Positions 14,801 through 22,558 are shown, counted from the first letter of the stretch. The stretch is 32,820 bases of DNA from an uncultured Collinsella sp. (GCA_938023085.1 CALHDP010000058.1:1-32820); one strand, 5' to 3'. Notes: generated from the letters alone by a model not told the origin. Numbers and translations: made by a program.

Positions 14801-15288
14801 AGGCCGAGCTTGCCAGCGACGAGGCACTCAAGGCCGATCTTGAGGTTGTCGACCACAAGGCCTCTCTTGTCGCGGGCACGACGGGTAACGAGAAGCTGGT
14901 CAAGCTGAACGCTGCCTACGCTCGCTATAAGGCCGCCGTCGATGCCGCCGCTGGCCTCAAGGCTGCTCTGGGCGATGCCGATGCTAAGCTGTCCGATGCC
15001 AACGACGTCTATGCCGCTGCACTTGCCGAGCTTGGCGATGCCAAGGACGCACTGGCTGCCGCACAGGCCGAGTACGACAAGTATCATCCCAAGGCTGAGC
15101 CGCAGGCCAAGGCTCAGGTTGCGCAGGCTGCTGCAAAGGCTCCTGTCGCCAAGAAGAAGGCAACGTCGGCCGCGCTCGCCCAGACTGGCGACAATTCCGC
15201 TCTTGCGGGCGAGGTGTTCGTCATCGGCGGTATCACCCTCGTGGCCGCTGGTGTGACGCTGAGCGATCGTCGTCGCAAGCAGATGTAG
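11833..15288 (+). CDS. Wall-anchored surface protein: coiled-coil arm, CAP-like domain, coiled-coil arm, LAQTG anchor
   Basis: 1151 residues; ATG six bases after AAAGGGAG. A signal peptide with a long basic start and a hydrophobic core ends near AAIAA (about residue 48). Residues 74-452 form an Ala/Gln/Lys-rich coiled coil. Residues 453-706 form a globular domain with CAP/SCP (PR-1) marks: GENLAGG (Glu576) and GHYLNIID (His643). Residues 707-1090 form a second coiled coil of almost the same length. The end has the sortase motif LAQTG (1115-1119), a hydrophobic helix and RRRKQM, consistent with the LAxTG motif of class E sortases. Likely a stalked cell-surface protein displaying the CAP domain; adhesion or envelope contact is inference. 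Codons 58-61 contain nine G in a row, so the gene may switch on and off. The catalytic status of the CAP domain is unclear. Confidence 0.93.
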   Translation: MANYSPQHFEPRAKAVNVKGVANRAVATVLTAGLIAQPLMSPLAAIAAPSTDNGDSVQGGGSSVENTVVAGNQAVAKTAAQLAEESAKQLKDAQAAYDAAQKNADAAGQSQKQAQQQKNQASQAVSDNEIEQNAAEVAALQEKIDELKAAVEKTEQQQKKLGDLNDQLEQANKSVEDKTQALKDAKAKQDEAKKALDDAQAKLEAMGMDEYEAAKKAVEDAQAKLDDANKAVTTAQDNLDQAKAAEASAQQEKQNTEAALTTAQAKKQETAAALAVATTARDNAQQKLSQAQAALDAATSGTGIDLNALEAAKVTAASELATAQAALDAATTADATAQANLQAAQTTVTAAQEKANAANAAVASAQSAYDAANREYKDAASKRDAAKTAYEQAQQTEADKKAEYDRLVEVRQQKSNEFDQARAEVTDAHNAYDAANAEVEKLNQQIVDLKSNMTVDQNVISQGMFGFMNYIIGGSQFTATQKKNAQDAVSMLTGADDKAEWYDQYVDHDMSRDTNPLSLEQMRNALTYLDTQNNLRKANGQSALSVSLRMTVAAALNTSYSSNIWGHSGCYYDNGENLAGGGGAYTGGETEDTLGWPYTGLYTQEKEAFDKYVAQYGDELGSHRYDAYYISQNYNSIYQECGHYLNIIDAAAEAIGIATGSGKNTDSEVTIFDYSADDTQADFTVSEFKKLLNDYIDSAYNAGGTQEQKEQLKQLQNKLAEAQKNFGTAGTAYSDALDKQESARDAYTAADTNVNTAKGEYEKAKSGTAAAKTAYDAAKDALGGIDIESLKQNLDAAKSEAATAQAALDKANATLADSKTKAAEAAARKAKARSARDAAKAKSEQANEAYDNATASVKDLAAKRDAAQADLANKQGSLDEAKKADDAAQAGEDKAQAADVQAATALSDAKQAVAAKKQAVSDAQAKVKAAEGELATANKAFERFAGAQKAVDDAKVAYDAAVAGVADAQKQLEAANEAVVDANFEIVKAKAELASDEALKADLEVVDHKASLVAGTTGNEKLVKLNAAYARYKAAVDAAAGLKAALGDADAKLSDANDVYAAALAELGDAKDALAAAQAEYDKYHPKAEPQAKAQVAQAAAKAPVAKKKATSAALAQTGDNSALAGEVFVIGGITLVAAGVTLSDRRRKQM
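12006..12014 (+). repeat. Nine-G homopolymer inside the surface protein coding sequence
   Basis: The frame reads GTT CAG GGG GGG GGT AGT. Adding one G makes the next codon TAG (stop at once). Removing one G gives GTA GTT CTG TAG (stop three codons later). The tract lies soon after the signal peptide, at codons 58-61, which is a classic place for a slippage switch. Confidence 0.85.
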
Positions 15289-15358
15289 CGTTTCGAGCGT
15301 AGTTTCTGCAACGAACTTCGGTTCATAGCAGGAGCGCTTCGATGGCTTAACCGATAAG

Positions 15359-15394
15359 GCCGGCGCGCTGTCATACGCAGCGCGCTGGCTTTTC
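15359..15394 (+). terminator. Terminator of the surface protein gene
   Basis: GCCGGCGCGCTG pairs with CAGCGCGCTGGC across TCATACG and is followed by TTTTCTTTG. It is a strong stem with one mismatch, 70 bases after the stop codon. Confidence 0.88.
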
Positions 15395-15408
15395 TTTGTT
15401 TCGATATC

Positions 15409-15448
15409 AAAAAGCCCGGTCAGCAGCCGCAAAAGCTGCCGACCGGGC
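15409..15448 (-). terminator. Terminator of the OPT transporter gene (minus strand)
   Basis: On the minus strand GCCCGGTCGGCAGC pairs with GCTGCTGACCGGGC and is followed by TTTTTG. It lies just past the transporter stop codon and back to back with the terminator of the convergent surface protein gene. Confidence 0.88.
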
Positions 15449-15489
15449 AAGCCGTAGGCAATATGGTTGCTGTCGAGCAGCTGCTCGAC

Positions 15490-17193
15490 TTAGCCCAGCA
15501 GGCTCAAGCCCACGGAGACAAACGCCAGGATAACGCCGACGATGGACTCGCCGCCGAGCAGGCCGCTGGCGACAACCAGGCCCTGCTCTTGGAAGGCGGC
15601 GTCCTTGGCAGCCCTCTCCTCGTCAGAAAGACCAGCGGTGGCGTCGCGGTGGGCGGACCACTTGTCGTAGGCGAGCTTGACGCAGGAGCCCAGGAATGCC
15701 GTGAGTGACATGTAGAAGGGCAGGTACACGCCCAGGCCGATCATCATGGCCGGAATGCCGAGCCAGTACATGACGATGCCGGCGATAAAGCCACCTGCGA
15801 ACCACGGCACGCTCGGGATGCCCGAGACCATGGTGGCGACCACGCTTGCCTGCGCGGCCACAAAGCTCTTGTCGGGGCCGAAGGCGTCCGGACCATAGGC
15901 GGTGACGAGCGCGACCATGACAGCGGCAGCGACCAGGGCACCCACGATGCCGCCAATGGCTTGGCCGATCCACTGCGCACGCGGGTTGGTGCCCAGCACG
16001 GCGCCGGCCTTAAAGTCGTTCATGACGTCGCCCGCAAGGCCGCACGCCACGGCTACGATGCCGGCGATAAAGAACAGCTTGACCTGAGCGATCTGAGCGA
16101 AGGCGGCCACGATGAGCATAACGATGAGGCCAAAGATCTCCATGGGGTCGATGCCCGTCTGGCCGCAGCTCTGTGCGCTCATGATGGTGGTGACAAAGGT
16201 GAATAGCGTCACGATGACGGCCGGAACGGGGCCAAGGTTAAGCACGATGGCGATGATCACGGCGATGGCGGCAGCGCCCAGGCCGATGATGCCGGCGTCG
16301 AGCTTAAGGGAGCCCGAGATGAGCGACTGCTCGTCGGTGTCGGTGGAGCTGTCGGCGGCAAGACCGCGGACGATACCGGCGACCTGCGGCAGGATGTCCT
16401 TGAGGACGACGGCGACGCCAAAGCCCATCATGAGGCCCATGCCCAGGGACTTGACGATGCCTTGCGCAGTCATAACGTCGAACAGACCGGCAGCGGTGCC
16501 ACCCACGATGATGCCAAAGTTGCCCAGCAGCGCGCCGGCAAACCAGAAGGCGACGGGGGCGAAGCCCACGAGGAAGCCGACGGAGAGCAGCATGGGCGAG
16601 TTGTAGATGCCAAAGGTCACGCCGGGGATGTTGAGCGTGCACAGCATGCTGGGCACCACGCCCAGGGCGTCGCGCAGCACGCTATAGATGCCGGCGATGG
16701 CCATGGAACCAAAGAGCTGCTTGCCGGTCTTGCCGCCGGCTTCGGTAGCACGCAGCGTCTGAGCTGCGGCGTTGCCGGTGGGGAACTCAAGCGCGGCGTC
16801 CACGATAAAGTGACGGTGGATGAGCGCGGTGGCCAGCAGGCCCAGGATGGTGCCGGCGAGTGCCACGATAAACATGTCGAGCCAGCTGATCTGGTCGGCA
16901 TAGCCCAGCATCCAGGCGCCCGGGATGGTAAACGCCAGGCCGCCGGCGACCATGGCGCCTGCGGACATGATGGTGTGGGTGACGTTTGCCTCGTTGAGAC
17001 TGGCGTTGCCCATGAGCTTAAGGAAGAACAGCGAGATGACGGCAGCGAAGACGATCGGCCAGGGGAGTGCGCCCATCTTGAGGGCGGTGTAGGCCGAGCT
17101 TGCCGTGATGATCACGCAGCCAAGGACGCCGATGACGACACCGCGCAGCGTGAGTTGCCCGCGCATCGAGGCGCGGTTCGAGGGATTGCTCAT
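15490..17193 (-). CDS. OPT family oligopeptide transporter
   Basis: 567 residues with about fourteen hydrophobic segments, an integral membrane protein that takes up peptides or metal chelates with protons. The start at 17193 has AAGGAG six bases upstream (17200-17205 on the minus strand). Family marks are the N-terminal LRGVVIGVLGCVIITASSAY, the EFPTGNAAAQTL segment near residue 145, and the glycine-rich helices through the C-terminal half. It matches the bacterial branch of the family (TIGR00733 type), which is shorter than fungal OPT proteins. A hydrophilic loop (about 285-295, ADSSTDTDEQS) divides the protein. It is monocistronic. A GC-rich hairpin in the leader (17218-17256) may affect expression. 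The substrate cannot be deduced. Confidence 0.92.
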   Translation of the reverse strand: MSNPSNRASMRGQLTLRGVVIGVLGCVIITASSAYTALKMGALPWPIVFAAVISLFFLKLMGNASLNEANVTHTIMSAGAMVAGGLAFTIPGAWMLGYADQISWLDMFIVALAGTILGLLATALIHRHFIVDAALEFPTGNAAAQTLRATEAGGKTGKQLFGSMAIAGIYSVLRDALGVVPSMLCTLNIPGVTFGIYNSPMLLSVGFLVGFAPVAFWFAGALLGNFGIIVGGTAAGLFDVMTAQGIVKSLGMGLMMGFGVAVVLKDILPQVAGIVRGLAADSSTDTDEQSLISGSLKLDAGIIGLGAAAIAVIIAIVLNLGPVPAVIVTLFTFVTTIMSAQSCGQTGIDPMEIFGLIVMLIVAAFAQIAQVKLFFIAGIVAVACGLAGDVMNDFKAGAVLGTNPRAQWIGQAIGGIVGALVAAAVMVALVTAYGPDAFGPDKSFVAAQASVVATMVSGIPSVPWFAGGFIAGIVMYWLGIPAMMIGLGVYLPFYMSLTAFLGSCVKLAYDKWSAHRDATAGLSDEERAAKDAAFQEQGLVVASGLLGGESIVGVILAFVSVGLSLLG

Positions 17194-17217
17194 ATAGAAC
17201 TCCTTTGCGTATATCCG

Positions 17218-17256
17218 CTTCCCCCGGGAGCGCCGCTACGGATACGGCGCGGGAAG
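17218..17256 (-). promoter_or_regulatory. Strong GC-rich hairpin in the OPT transporter leader
   Basis: On the minus strand GCGCCG and CGGCGC pair around TATCCGTAG, extended by CTTCCC with GGGAAG and a bulge. It ends about a dozen bases before the ribosome site. No known riboswitch class is recognised. Confidence 0.4.
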
Positions 17257-17385
17257 TCGGGTTACCAAGGGCCGCCGCGTGAGCTCGCGCACGACCGCGC
17301 ACCAGTATAGCCGCAAGCTAGTCATTTTGGGATGACTGGTTTAGGTAGGCGATATACTGCTGGGCAGACGAAAGGAGCGCCGACG

Positions 17386-18237
17386 ATGCTTAATGGGTGC
17401 GCATATATATTGACGGTCGACGTGGGTAACACGTTCATTCGCTTTGGTCTGTTTGCCGAGGATTCGGCTGCGGCGCAGGAATGTCCGCTTGCGACGTGCG
17501 AGATCACGACGCCGTCGAGCATCACGGCCGATGAGGCTCGCATGAGGCTCGCGCAGGTCATGGGCGCGCTGTCAGCCGATGCGGGCGTGCCGGGTGTGCT
17601 CGTTCCCGCGGGCGCAGTGCTGAGTTGCGTGGTGCCGGCGCTCGAGCGCCCGTGGAAAGTGGCGCTTTCCCGCACCTGCACGGGGCGCGTGCTCACCGTG
17701 GGGCCGGGCCTCAAGACTGGCATGCCCGTCCACTACGACGACCCGGCCGAGATCGGCCCCGACCGCATCGCCGATGCCGTGGCGGCCCGTGCCGTCTACG
17801 GCTCTCCGTGCATCGTGATCGACCTGGGCACTACGACCAATATTGAGGTCATCGATGCGCGCGGAACCTTTGTGGGCGGCGTCATCGCGCCGGGTCTGGC
17901 GCTCGGTGCCCGGTCGCTTTCGGCCGCTGCGGCGCGCCTGCCGCAGGTTGAGCCTTCGGCGCCAACGCATGTGATTGGTCGCAACACGCGTGAGGCCATG
18001 CGCTCGGGCGTGGTTCTGGGCGAGGTGGCCCGCATCGACGGCATGCTCGACATGGTGCTCGCCGAGATGCGCGCGACCAAGGCCGCGGGGGAGGGCAGCG
18101 TGCCCATCGTCATTACCGGCGACGATGCCGAGGCACTCGCGTCGCTGGTCGGTCACAGTCTGACGGTCGACGATGCGCTGACGTTGCGGGGTCTCGCCGA
18201 GCTCTACCGCATCAACCAAAAGCCCCGCCGCGTGTAA
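17386..18237 (+). CDS. coaX: Type III pantothenate kinase
   Basis: 283 residues. It phosphorylates pantothenate with ATP in the first step of coenzyme A synthesis, in the cytosol. The start at 17386 has AAAGGAG (17371-17377) eight bases upstream, and the protein then begins near the phosphate-binding motif DVGNTFIRFGLF. Other marks are the GPDR motif in AEIGPDRIADAVAA, DLGTTTNIEVID and GGVIAPGLALG, all in the order expected for the ASKHA-fold CoaX family. TATACT at 17353-17358 may be the -10 element. A terminator at 18238 makes it a single-gene unit. The OPT gene is divergent, with 192 bases between the two starts. Confidence 0.94.
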   Translation: MLNGCAYILTVDVGNTFIRFGLFAEDSAAAQECPLATCEITTPSSITADEARMRLAQVMGALSADAGVPGVLVPAGAVLSCVVPALERPWKVALSRTCTGRVLTVGPGLKTGMPVHYDDPAEIGPDRIADAVAARAVYGSPCIVIDLGTTTNIEVIDARGTFVGGVIAPGLALGARSLSAAAARLPQVEPSAPTHVIGRNTREAMRSGVVLGEVARIDGMLDMVLAEMRATKAAGEGSVPIVITGDDAEALASLVGHSLTVDDALTLRGLAELYRINQKPRRV

Positions 18238-18275
18238 AGGTGAGGGCGCCGGTGGGACAAACGCCCCCACCTTTT
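18238..18275 (+). terminator. Terminator after coaX
   Basis: AGGTGAGGGCG pairs with CGCCCCCACCT around a GGTGGGACAAA loop and is followed by TTTTA. It begins at the base after the stop codon. Confidence 0.75.
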
Positions 18276-18281
18276 ACCTGC

Positions 18282-18287
18282 TACAAT
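18282..18287 (+). promoter_or_regulatory. Probable -10 element of the dCMP deaminase gene
   Basis: TACAAT overlaps an in-frame ATG at 18286, which argues against that ATG as the start codon. It leaves a leader of roughly 30 bases to the ATG at 18322. The -35 is not clear. Confidence 0.45.
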
Positions 18288-18321
18288 GGGTCAAACTATT
18301 GCGATTACGGAGGTGTCTGCC

Positions 18322-18846
18322 ATGTCGGACGATCTTCATCAAACTTCGTCAGGCAAGCGCCTGGACGTCATTAGCTGGGACGAGTTCTTTATGAGCGTGG
18401 CCATCGCCGCGCAGCGCCGCAGCAAGGACCCCAACACGCAGGTGGGTGCGTGCATCGCCAACACCAACCACCGCATCCTTTCGGTGGGCTACAACGGTAC
18501 GCCCTCGGCGCTCAACGACGACTTTTTCCCGTGGGGCACGAGCGATGACCCGCTGCAGGACAAGCATAACTACGTAGTCCATGCCGAGGCCAACGCCGTG
18601 CTCAACTATCGCGGCTCGCTCAAGGACCTCGAGGGTTCCACGGTCTACGTCACGCTGTTTCCGTGCCATGACTGCGCCAAGATTTTGGCTCAGGTGGGCG
18701 TGGGCGAGGTTGTCTACCTGGACAACAAGTACGCCGACACCGATGATGGACGCATCAGCCGCCGCATCCTCGACTCCTGTGGCATCAGCTACCGCCAGGT
18801 TATCGTCGATGTTCACATCGGCACCGAGGGGCGGGCTCAGCAGTAG
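18322..18846 (+). CDS. Deoxycytidylate (dCMP) deaminase family protein
   Basis: 174 residues. It is a zinc enzyme of the cytidine/deoxycytidylate deaminase family, converting dCMP to dUMP for thymidylate synthesis. The start at 18322 follows GGAGGT (18308-18313) by eight bases. The zinc and catalytic motifs are HAEANAV (His87, Glu89) and PCHDCAK (Cys115, Cys118). The early segment SKDPNTQVGACIA with SVGYNGTPSA is typical for ComEB-like dCMP deaminases, and so is the length. The insertion between substrate loop and HAE (DDFFPWGTSDDPLQDKHNY) is usual for this branch. It is a single gene, and the next start is 172 bases away. Confidence 0.9.
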   Translation: MSDDLHQTSSGKRLDVISWDEFFMSVAIAAQRRSKDPNTQVGACIANTNHRILSVGYNGTPSALNDDFFPWGTSDDPLQDKHNYVVHAEANAVLNYRGSLKDLEGSTVYVTLFPCHDCAKILAQVGVGEVVYLDNKYADTDDGRISRRILDSCGISYRQVIVDVHIGTEGRAQQ

Positions 18847-18980
18847 CGCGTGGCAACGCCAGCTGGCAACAAAAGGCAGCCAAAAGAGCCCCGTCCCAAA
18901 TTGACTACTCGTGAAAGTCGCGTCTGCGCGCATGGACGGCTCGTGAGCGGGTACACGGCTGTAGTAACATAGCTTCTGTC

Positions 18981-18996
18981 CGCGGGCGCGCCCGCG
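18981..18996. other. Perfect 16-base GC palindrome upstream of the NifU-like gene
   Basis: CGCGGGCGCGCCCGCG is a perfect palindrome 22 bases before the GTG start. It could be an operator or a leader hairpin. The remainder of 18847-19018 shows no gene. Confidence 0.35.
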
Positions 18997-19018
18997 TAAT
19001 TGTGAGAAAGGAGCCCCT

Positions 19019-19297
19019 GTGGCTGTTAACGAAGAGCTGCTTAAGAAGGTTCTTGAGGAGATCCGCCCCAACCTGCAGGCTGACGGCGGCGATATGGAGT
19101 ATGTGGGCGTCGACGACGAGGGCGTCGTCCAGCTTGAGCTTCAGGGTGCCTGCGCCGGCTGCCCTATGAGCGCACTGACCCTGTCCATGGGTATTGAGCG
19201 TATTCTCAAGGAGCACGTACCCGGCGTTACCCGTGTCGAGCAGGTCAATGCTTCCGGCGAGACCGAGGACCTGTACGACGAGTACGCGCCGTTCTGA
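19019..19297 (+). CDS. NifU-like C-terminal domain (NFU) iron-sulfur scaffold protein
   Basis: 92 residues, essentially a single NFU domain. Such proteins carry or transfer [4Fe-4S] clusters through a CxxC motif, here Cys45 and Cys48 in GACAGCPMSALTL. The N-terminal LLKKVLEEIRPNLQADGGD is the standard opening of the domain. The start is GTG at 19019 with AAAGGAG five bases upstream. It stands alone without nearby suf or isc genes. In an anaerobe with the large iron-sulfur activase seen in this window such a scaffold is expected, but a direct link is not shown. Confidence 0.93.
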   Translation: MAVNEELLKKVLEEIRPNLQADGGDMEYVGVDDEGVVQLELQGACAGCPMSALTLSMGIERILKEHVPGVTRVEQVNASGETEDLYDEYAPF

Positions 19298-19406
19298 GAT
19301 GCGAAAGCTGCGGACGGCGTACTCCGCATAGACGTTACGCCCAAATATGCGGCTGCGAGCGAAAGGCCCGCGGCCGCATTTGTATGTAGGGAGTAGGAGG
19401 GTCGAC

Positions 19407-20228
19407 ATGCTCAACGACTTCTACCATATGCTTGATCCCGTCGCCATTTCGGCGGGGCCCATCACCATCTACTGGTACGGCTTGGCCTATGTGGTCGGCG
19501 CTCTGCTCACGGCGGTCGTCATGTACCGCACGCAGCGTCGCTGGGGTTTCGACATTACGGTCGACGATCTGACGAGCGTCGTGGTCGGTGTGGTCTTTGG
19601 CCTTATCATTGGCGCCCGCCTGTTCTACGTCATCTTTTACGGTGATGGCTACTACTGGGCGCATCCGCTCGAGATCTTTGCCACCAATGAGGGCGGCATG
19701 AGTTTCCATGGCGGCCTGGTGGGCGGCATCATCGGCGGCGTGCTCGTGTGCCGCATGTACAGGCTCGACGCCTGGACTTTGGCAGACCTCGCGGTCATCG
19801 GTGCTCCGCTGGCCTTGTGCCTGGGGCGTTGCGCCAACTTTATCAACGGCGAGCTGTGGGGCAAGCCGACCGATCTACCCTGGGGTGTGGTCTTTGGCGG
19901 CACCGCGGGAGATGTGCCGCGCCATCCCTCCCAGCTCTACGAGGCATTCCTCGAGGGCATTGTGCTCTTTTGCATCTTACAGGTGCTCAGCCGCAAAAAA
20001 CCGCTGCTGCCCCAGGGCACGTTTATGGGCGTGTTCGTGATGGGCTATGGCATTGTCCGCTTCCTCATTGAGTTTGTGCGCGTGCCCGATGCCCAGCTGG
20101 GCTACCTGCTGGGCGGCGTCATCACCATGGGCCAGCTGTTGAGTCTGCCGCTCGTGATTGCGGGCCTGGCGCTCATCATCTTTGCCCTCCGCCGCAACCG
20201 TCCCCAGCGCATCTACCTCGACGCCTAG
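19407..20228 (+). CDS. lgt: Prolipoprotein diacylglyceryl transferase
   Basis: 273 residues with about seven membrane helices. It transfers diacylglycerol from phosphatidylglycerol to the lipobox cysteine of prolipoproteins at the cytoplasmic membrane. The start at 19407 has TAGGAGG six bases upstream; earlier in-frame codons would add a basic leader. Diagnostic residues are His101 in SFHGGLVGG, the signature LGRCANFINGELWG (Arg141, Asn144, Glu149) and RHPSQLYEA. These correspond to the essential His103, Arg143, Asn146 and Glu151 of E. coli Lgt. The gene is preceded by a stem-forming GC-rich stretch (about 19347-19379) and followed by repeat copy c, which may stop transcription. Confidence 0.96.
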   Translation: MLNDFYHMLDPVAISAGPITIYWYGLAYVVGALLTAVVMYRTQRRWGFDITVDDLTSVVVGVVFGLIIGARLFYVIFYGDGYYWAHPLEIFATNEGGMSFHGGLVGGIIGGVLVCRMYRLDAWTLADLAVIGAPLALCLGRCANFINGELWGKPTDLPWGVVFGGTAGDVPRHPSQLYEAFLEGIVLFCILQVLSRKKPLLPQGTFMGVFVMGYGIVRFLIEFVRVPDAQLGYLLGGVITMGQLLSLPLVIAGLALIIFALRRNRPQRIYLDA

Positions 20229-20237
20229 CCACCACAT

Positions 20238-20276
20238 ACCACCACAAGGGGGACAGGCACCTTTGTGGTGGTTTTG
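20238..20276. repeat. Palindromic intergenic repeat with GGGACAG core (copy c)
   Basis: ACCACCACAAGGG (20238-20250) pairs with CCTTTGTGGTGGT (20260-20272) around GGACAGG and is followed by TTTTG. It can serve as the lgt terminator. It shares the AAGGGGGACAGG core with the other copies, but the outer arms differ. Confidence 0.65.
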
Positions 20277-20293
20277 TCGGGCAACGATGACAG

Positions 20294-20354
20294 AACCGTA
20301 ACGTTTCCCCAGATAAAACCTGCCAAAATAAACCTGTCCCTTTTTGGTAGGTTT
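20294..20354 (-). repeat. Palindromic intergenic repeat with GGGACAG core (copy d)
   Basis: AAACCTGCCAAAA (20316-20328) and TTTTTGGTAGGTTT (20341-20354) are the arms. Read on the minus strand the block is nearly identical to copy e at 25182-25240, including flanking sequence outside the hairpin (ATCTGGGGAAACGTTA here compared with ATCTGCGAAAACGTTA). It lies directly upstream of the DUF6020-like gene. Confidence 0.75.
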
Positions 20355-20374
20355 CTAGAAAGGCTATTCGGACT

Positions 20375-22558
20375 GTGAAGGATTCCGACCTCTCCGCAAC
20401 GGCTGCGCGCGACGCCGCCCGCATCGTTTGGTTTAAGCGCTATCCCGCCAAGCAGACGCTCATCGCATTTTTGCTCGCCCTGCTGGCGACTACGGCGTTT
20501 TCCATCGATCCCGCCCCGGTGTCGAGCAATGCGGTCCTGGCGATCGACCCCAAGGCGACGGGCACGCTCTACGTGTGCTACGAGGTACTTCTCTCGTTTG
20601 CCGGCCATACCGACGCAGTGATGCTGCTCGCGCTTGCCTGCTTGCTCACGCTGCCGTTTCGCTATGTGTTCTTTGGCCGCGGTGACGCTTGGCGCCCGTC
20701 GGTCGTGCTGCCATCGCTGTTCTTTGCCGTTTGCATGGTGTTCGGCCGTAGCTACGACCTTACCGATTCGGCAGAGATTGTGCTGGGCGACAAGGCACGC
20801 GTTATCTGCGCCTGGATTGGCGGCGCGGGCTGGATGCTTCTGGCGATTGTGGCCTTCTATCTGGCTTTTGAGTTTTTGGATTGGTTGAGCTCCCGCCGCA
20901 TTCCGTTTTCGGAGACCCACTTTGGTCGCGTGTGGCGTGTTGCCCACGCCTTGCTCTCGGTCCATCCCTTTGTCGGGCCGTTTCTTGTGCTCATGATTGT
21001 CTGGGCGCCCACGCTTATCGCCTCGCTGCCCGGCCTCTTTATGGGAGATACGGGCGCGCAGATCCGCCAATGGTTCAACTACCCCAACGGCACGAGCGAT
21101 TACCTGCGCCTGCTTAACCCCAACGTGCTGCTCAACGGCCATCATCCGGTGGTGCACACGGCCATCATCGGCTCATGTGTGCAGCTGGGGCTTTCGCTAT
21201 TCAACAGCGCCAATGCGGGACTAGCCATCTACACCTGTGCCCAATTTGTCATCACGGCCGCCTGCATGGCCTATTCCATATCGTCGCTGCGCAAGCTGGG
21301 CGTGAGCCTGCCGGTCCGTGGTGTCACCTTGCTGTTCTTTGCGTTTATGCCGATGTTCTCCAACTATGCGGCGCTGCTGACCAAAGACGTACTGTTTGCC
21401 GATGCGTTTTTGGTGCTGCTCGTTCAGACCGCCAAGCTCGTGGCATGTGGCCTGCCCCGTCGCGATGCCAATGCCAAGCGCGCGGGCGAACAGGCGCCTG
21501 TGCTCTTTGCACGCCACGACTGGCTGTTGCTCGTGCTGGGTGCCATGGGTTCCACGTTTTTGCGCAATGGCGGCCTGGTCTTTCCGTTGGCGGCCTGCGT
21601 GATTGCGGCGGCGTTTTGCGCTTGGGACGCGCATGTGGCCCGTCGCGTGGCCAAACAGTCTGGCATCGCGCCCCTGTACGCCACGCCGCGCTTCCGCTGG
21701 GCCGGCGTGCTCGCAGTGCTTGCGCTCTGCCTTGTCTCCAACATGTATTTCACCAAGGTCTTTATGCCGGCGCACGATATCACGCCGGGCTCCAAGCGCG
21801 AGATCCTCTCGATTCCGTTTCAGCAGACGGCGCGCTTCGTCCAAAAGCACGACGGCCTTAATTCGGGCGTTAACCCCAAGGTCAAAGACGATGGCACGAT
21901 TGAGGAAGCTCCCTGCGACGGCCTGGTGACCGATGAGGAGCGCGCTGTGATCGATCGCGTGCTTAAGTACGAGAACCTGGGCCGTCGCTACAACCCCGAC
22001 AAATCGGATGCCGTGAAAAACTGCTTCAATGAGTACGCCTCGCAGGAGGACATCAAGGCCTATTTTGAGGTGTGGGCTCAGATGTTCAAAAAGGACCCCG
22101 AGTGCTATATCTCGGCGCTCGTCAATAACTACTACGGGTACTTCTATCCGAGCGCTCGCGATGCGTGGGTCTACAGCACGGCGCGCAGTGCCGAGATCAT
22201 GGCGAAGCCCGATAACCTCAAGTACTTTGACTTCCATCCGGTCGACAGCAAAGCCGTGCGCTGGTGCGACCACCTGATTAACCTGTACCGCGTGGCGGTG
22301 CAGCGCATTCCGTTTATCTCGCTCACCATGAGCTCGGCCACCTACGTGTGGATCATGATCGTCGTGGTGGTCTACCTGTTGCGCCGCCATTCGTGGCGCG
22401 CGCTGGCCATCTGGATACCGCTACTGGGTGTGCTCGCTGTGTGCCTGATTGGTCCATGTAACGGGTCGACCTACATGCGCTACCTGTACCCGGTCATTGC
22501 ATGCATGCCTTTCGCCATCGGCGCCACGATCACCCGCAGCGACCGCCTGTGGACCTAA
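20375..22558 (+). CDS. DUF6020-like polytopic membrane protein, possible glycosyltransferase fold
   Basis: 727 residues with roughly twelve membrane helices plus a large outside segment near residues 470-640. The GTG start at 20375 is followed by a short soluble stretch and then a membrane helix; the ribosome site is poor (GAAAGG 12 bases away), so the start is uncertain. PGLFMGDTGAQIRQWFNYPN with NGHHPVVHTAIIG after the fourth helix resembles the first external loop of GT-C type and DUF6020 proteins, where an Asp and a His pair sit near the active site. Such proteins are often involved in cell-surface polysaccharide or lipid-linked sugar work. That role is inference. It follows repeat d and has no obvious partner genes. 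Confidence 0.8.
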   Translation: MKDSDLSATAARDAARIVWFKRYPAKQTLIAFLLALLATTAFSIDPAPVSSNAVLAIDPKATGTLYVCYEVLLSFAGHTDAVMLLALACLLTLPFRYVFFGRGDAWRPSVVLPSLFFAVCMVFGRSYDLTDSAEIVLGDKARVICAWIGGAGWMLLAIVAFYLAFEFLDWLSSRRIPFSETHFGRVWRVAHALLSVHPFVGPFLVLMIVWAPTLIASLPGLFMGDTGAQIRQWFNYPNGTSDYLRLLNPNVLLNGHHPVVHTAIIGSCVQLGLSLFNSANAGLAIYTCAQFVITAACMAYSISSLRKLGVSLPVRGVTLLFFAFMPMFSNYAALLTKDVLFADAFLVLLVQTAKLVACGLPRRDANAKRAGEQAPVLFARHDWLLLVLGAMGSTFLRNGGLVFPLAACVIAAAFCAWDAHVARRVAKQSGIAPLYATPRFRWAGVLAVLALCLVSNMYFTKVFMPAHDITPGSKREILSIPFQQTARFVQKHDGLNSGVNPKVKDDGTIEEAPCDGLVTDEERAVIDRVLKYENLGRRYNPDKSDAVKNCFNEYASQEDIKAYFEVWAQMFKKDPECYISALVNNYYGYFYPSARDAWVYSTARSAEIMAKPDNLKYFDFHPVDSKAVRWCDHLINLYRVAVQRIPFISLTMSSATYVWIMIVVVVYLLRRHSWRALAIWIPLLGVLAVCLIGPCNGSTYMRYLYPVIACMPFAIGATITRSDRLWT

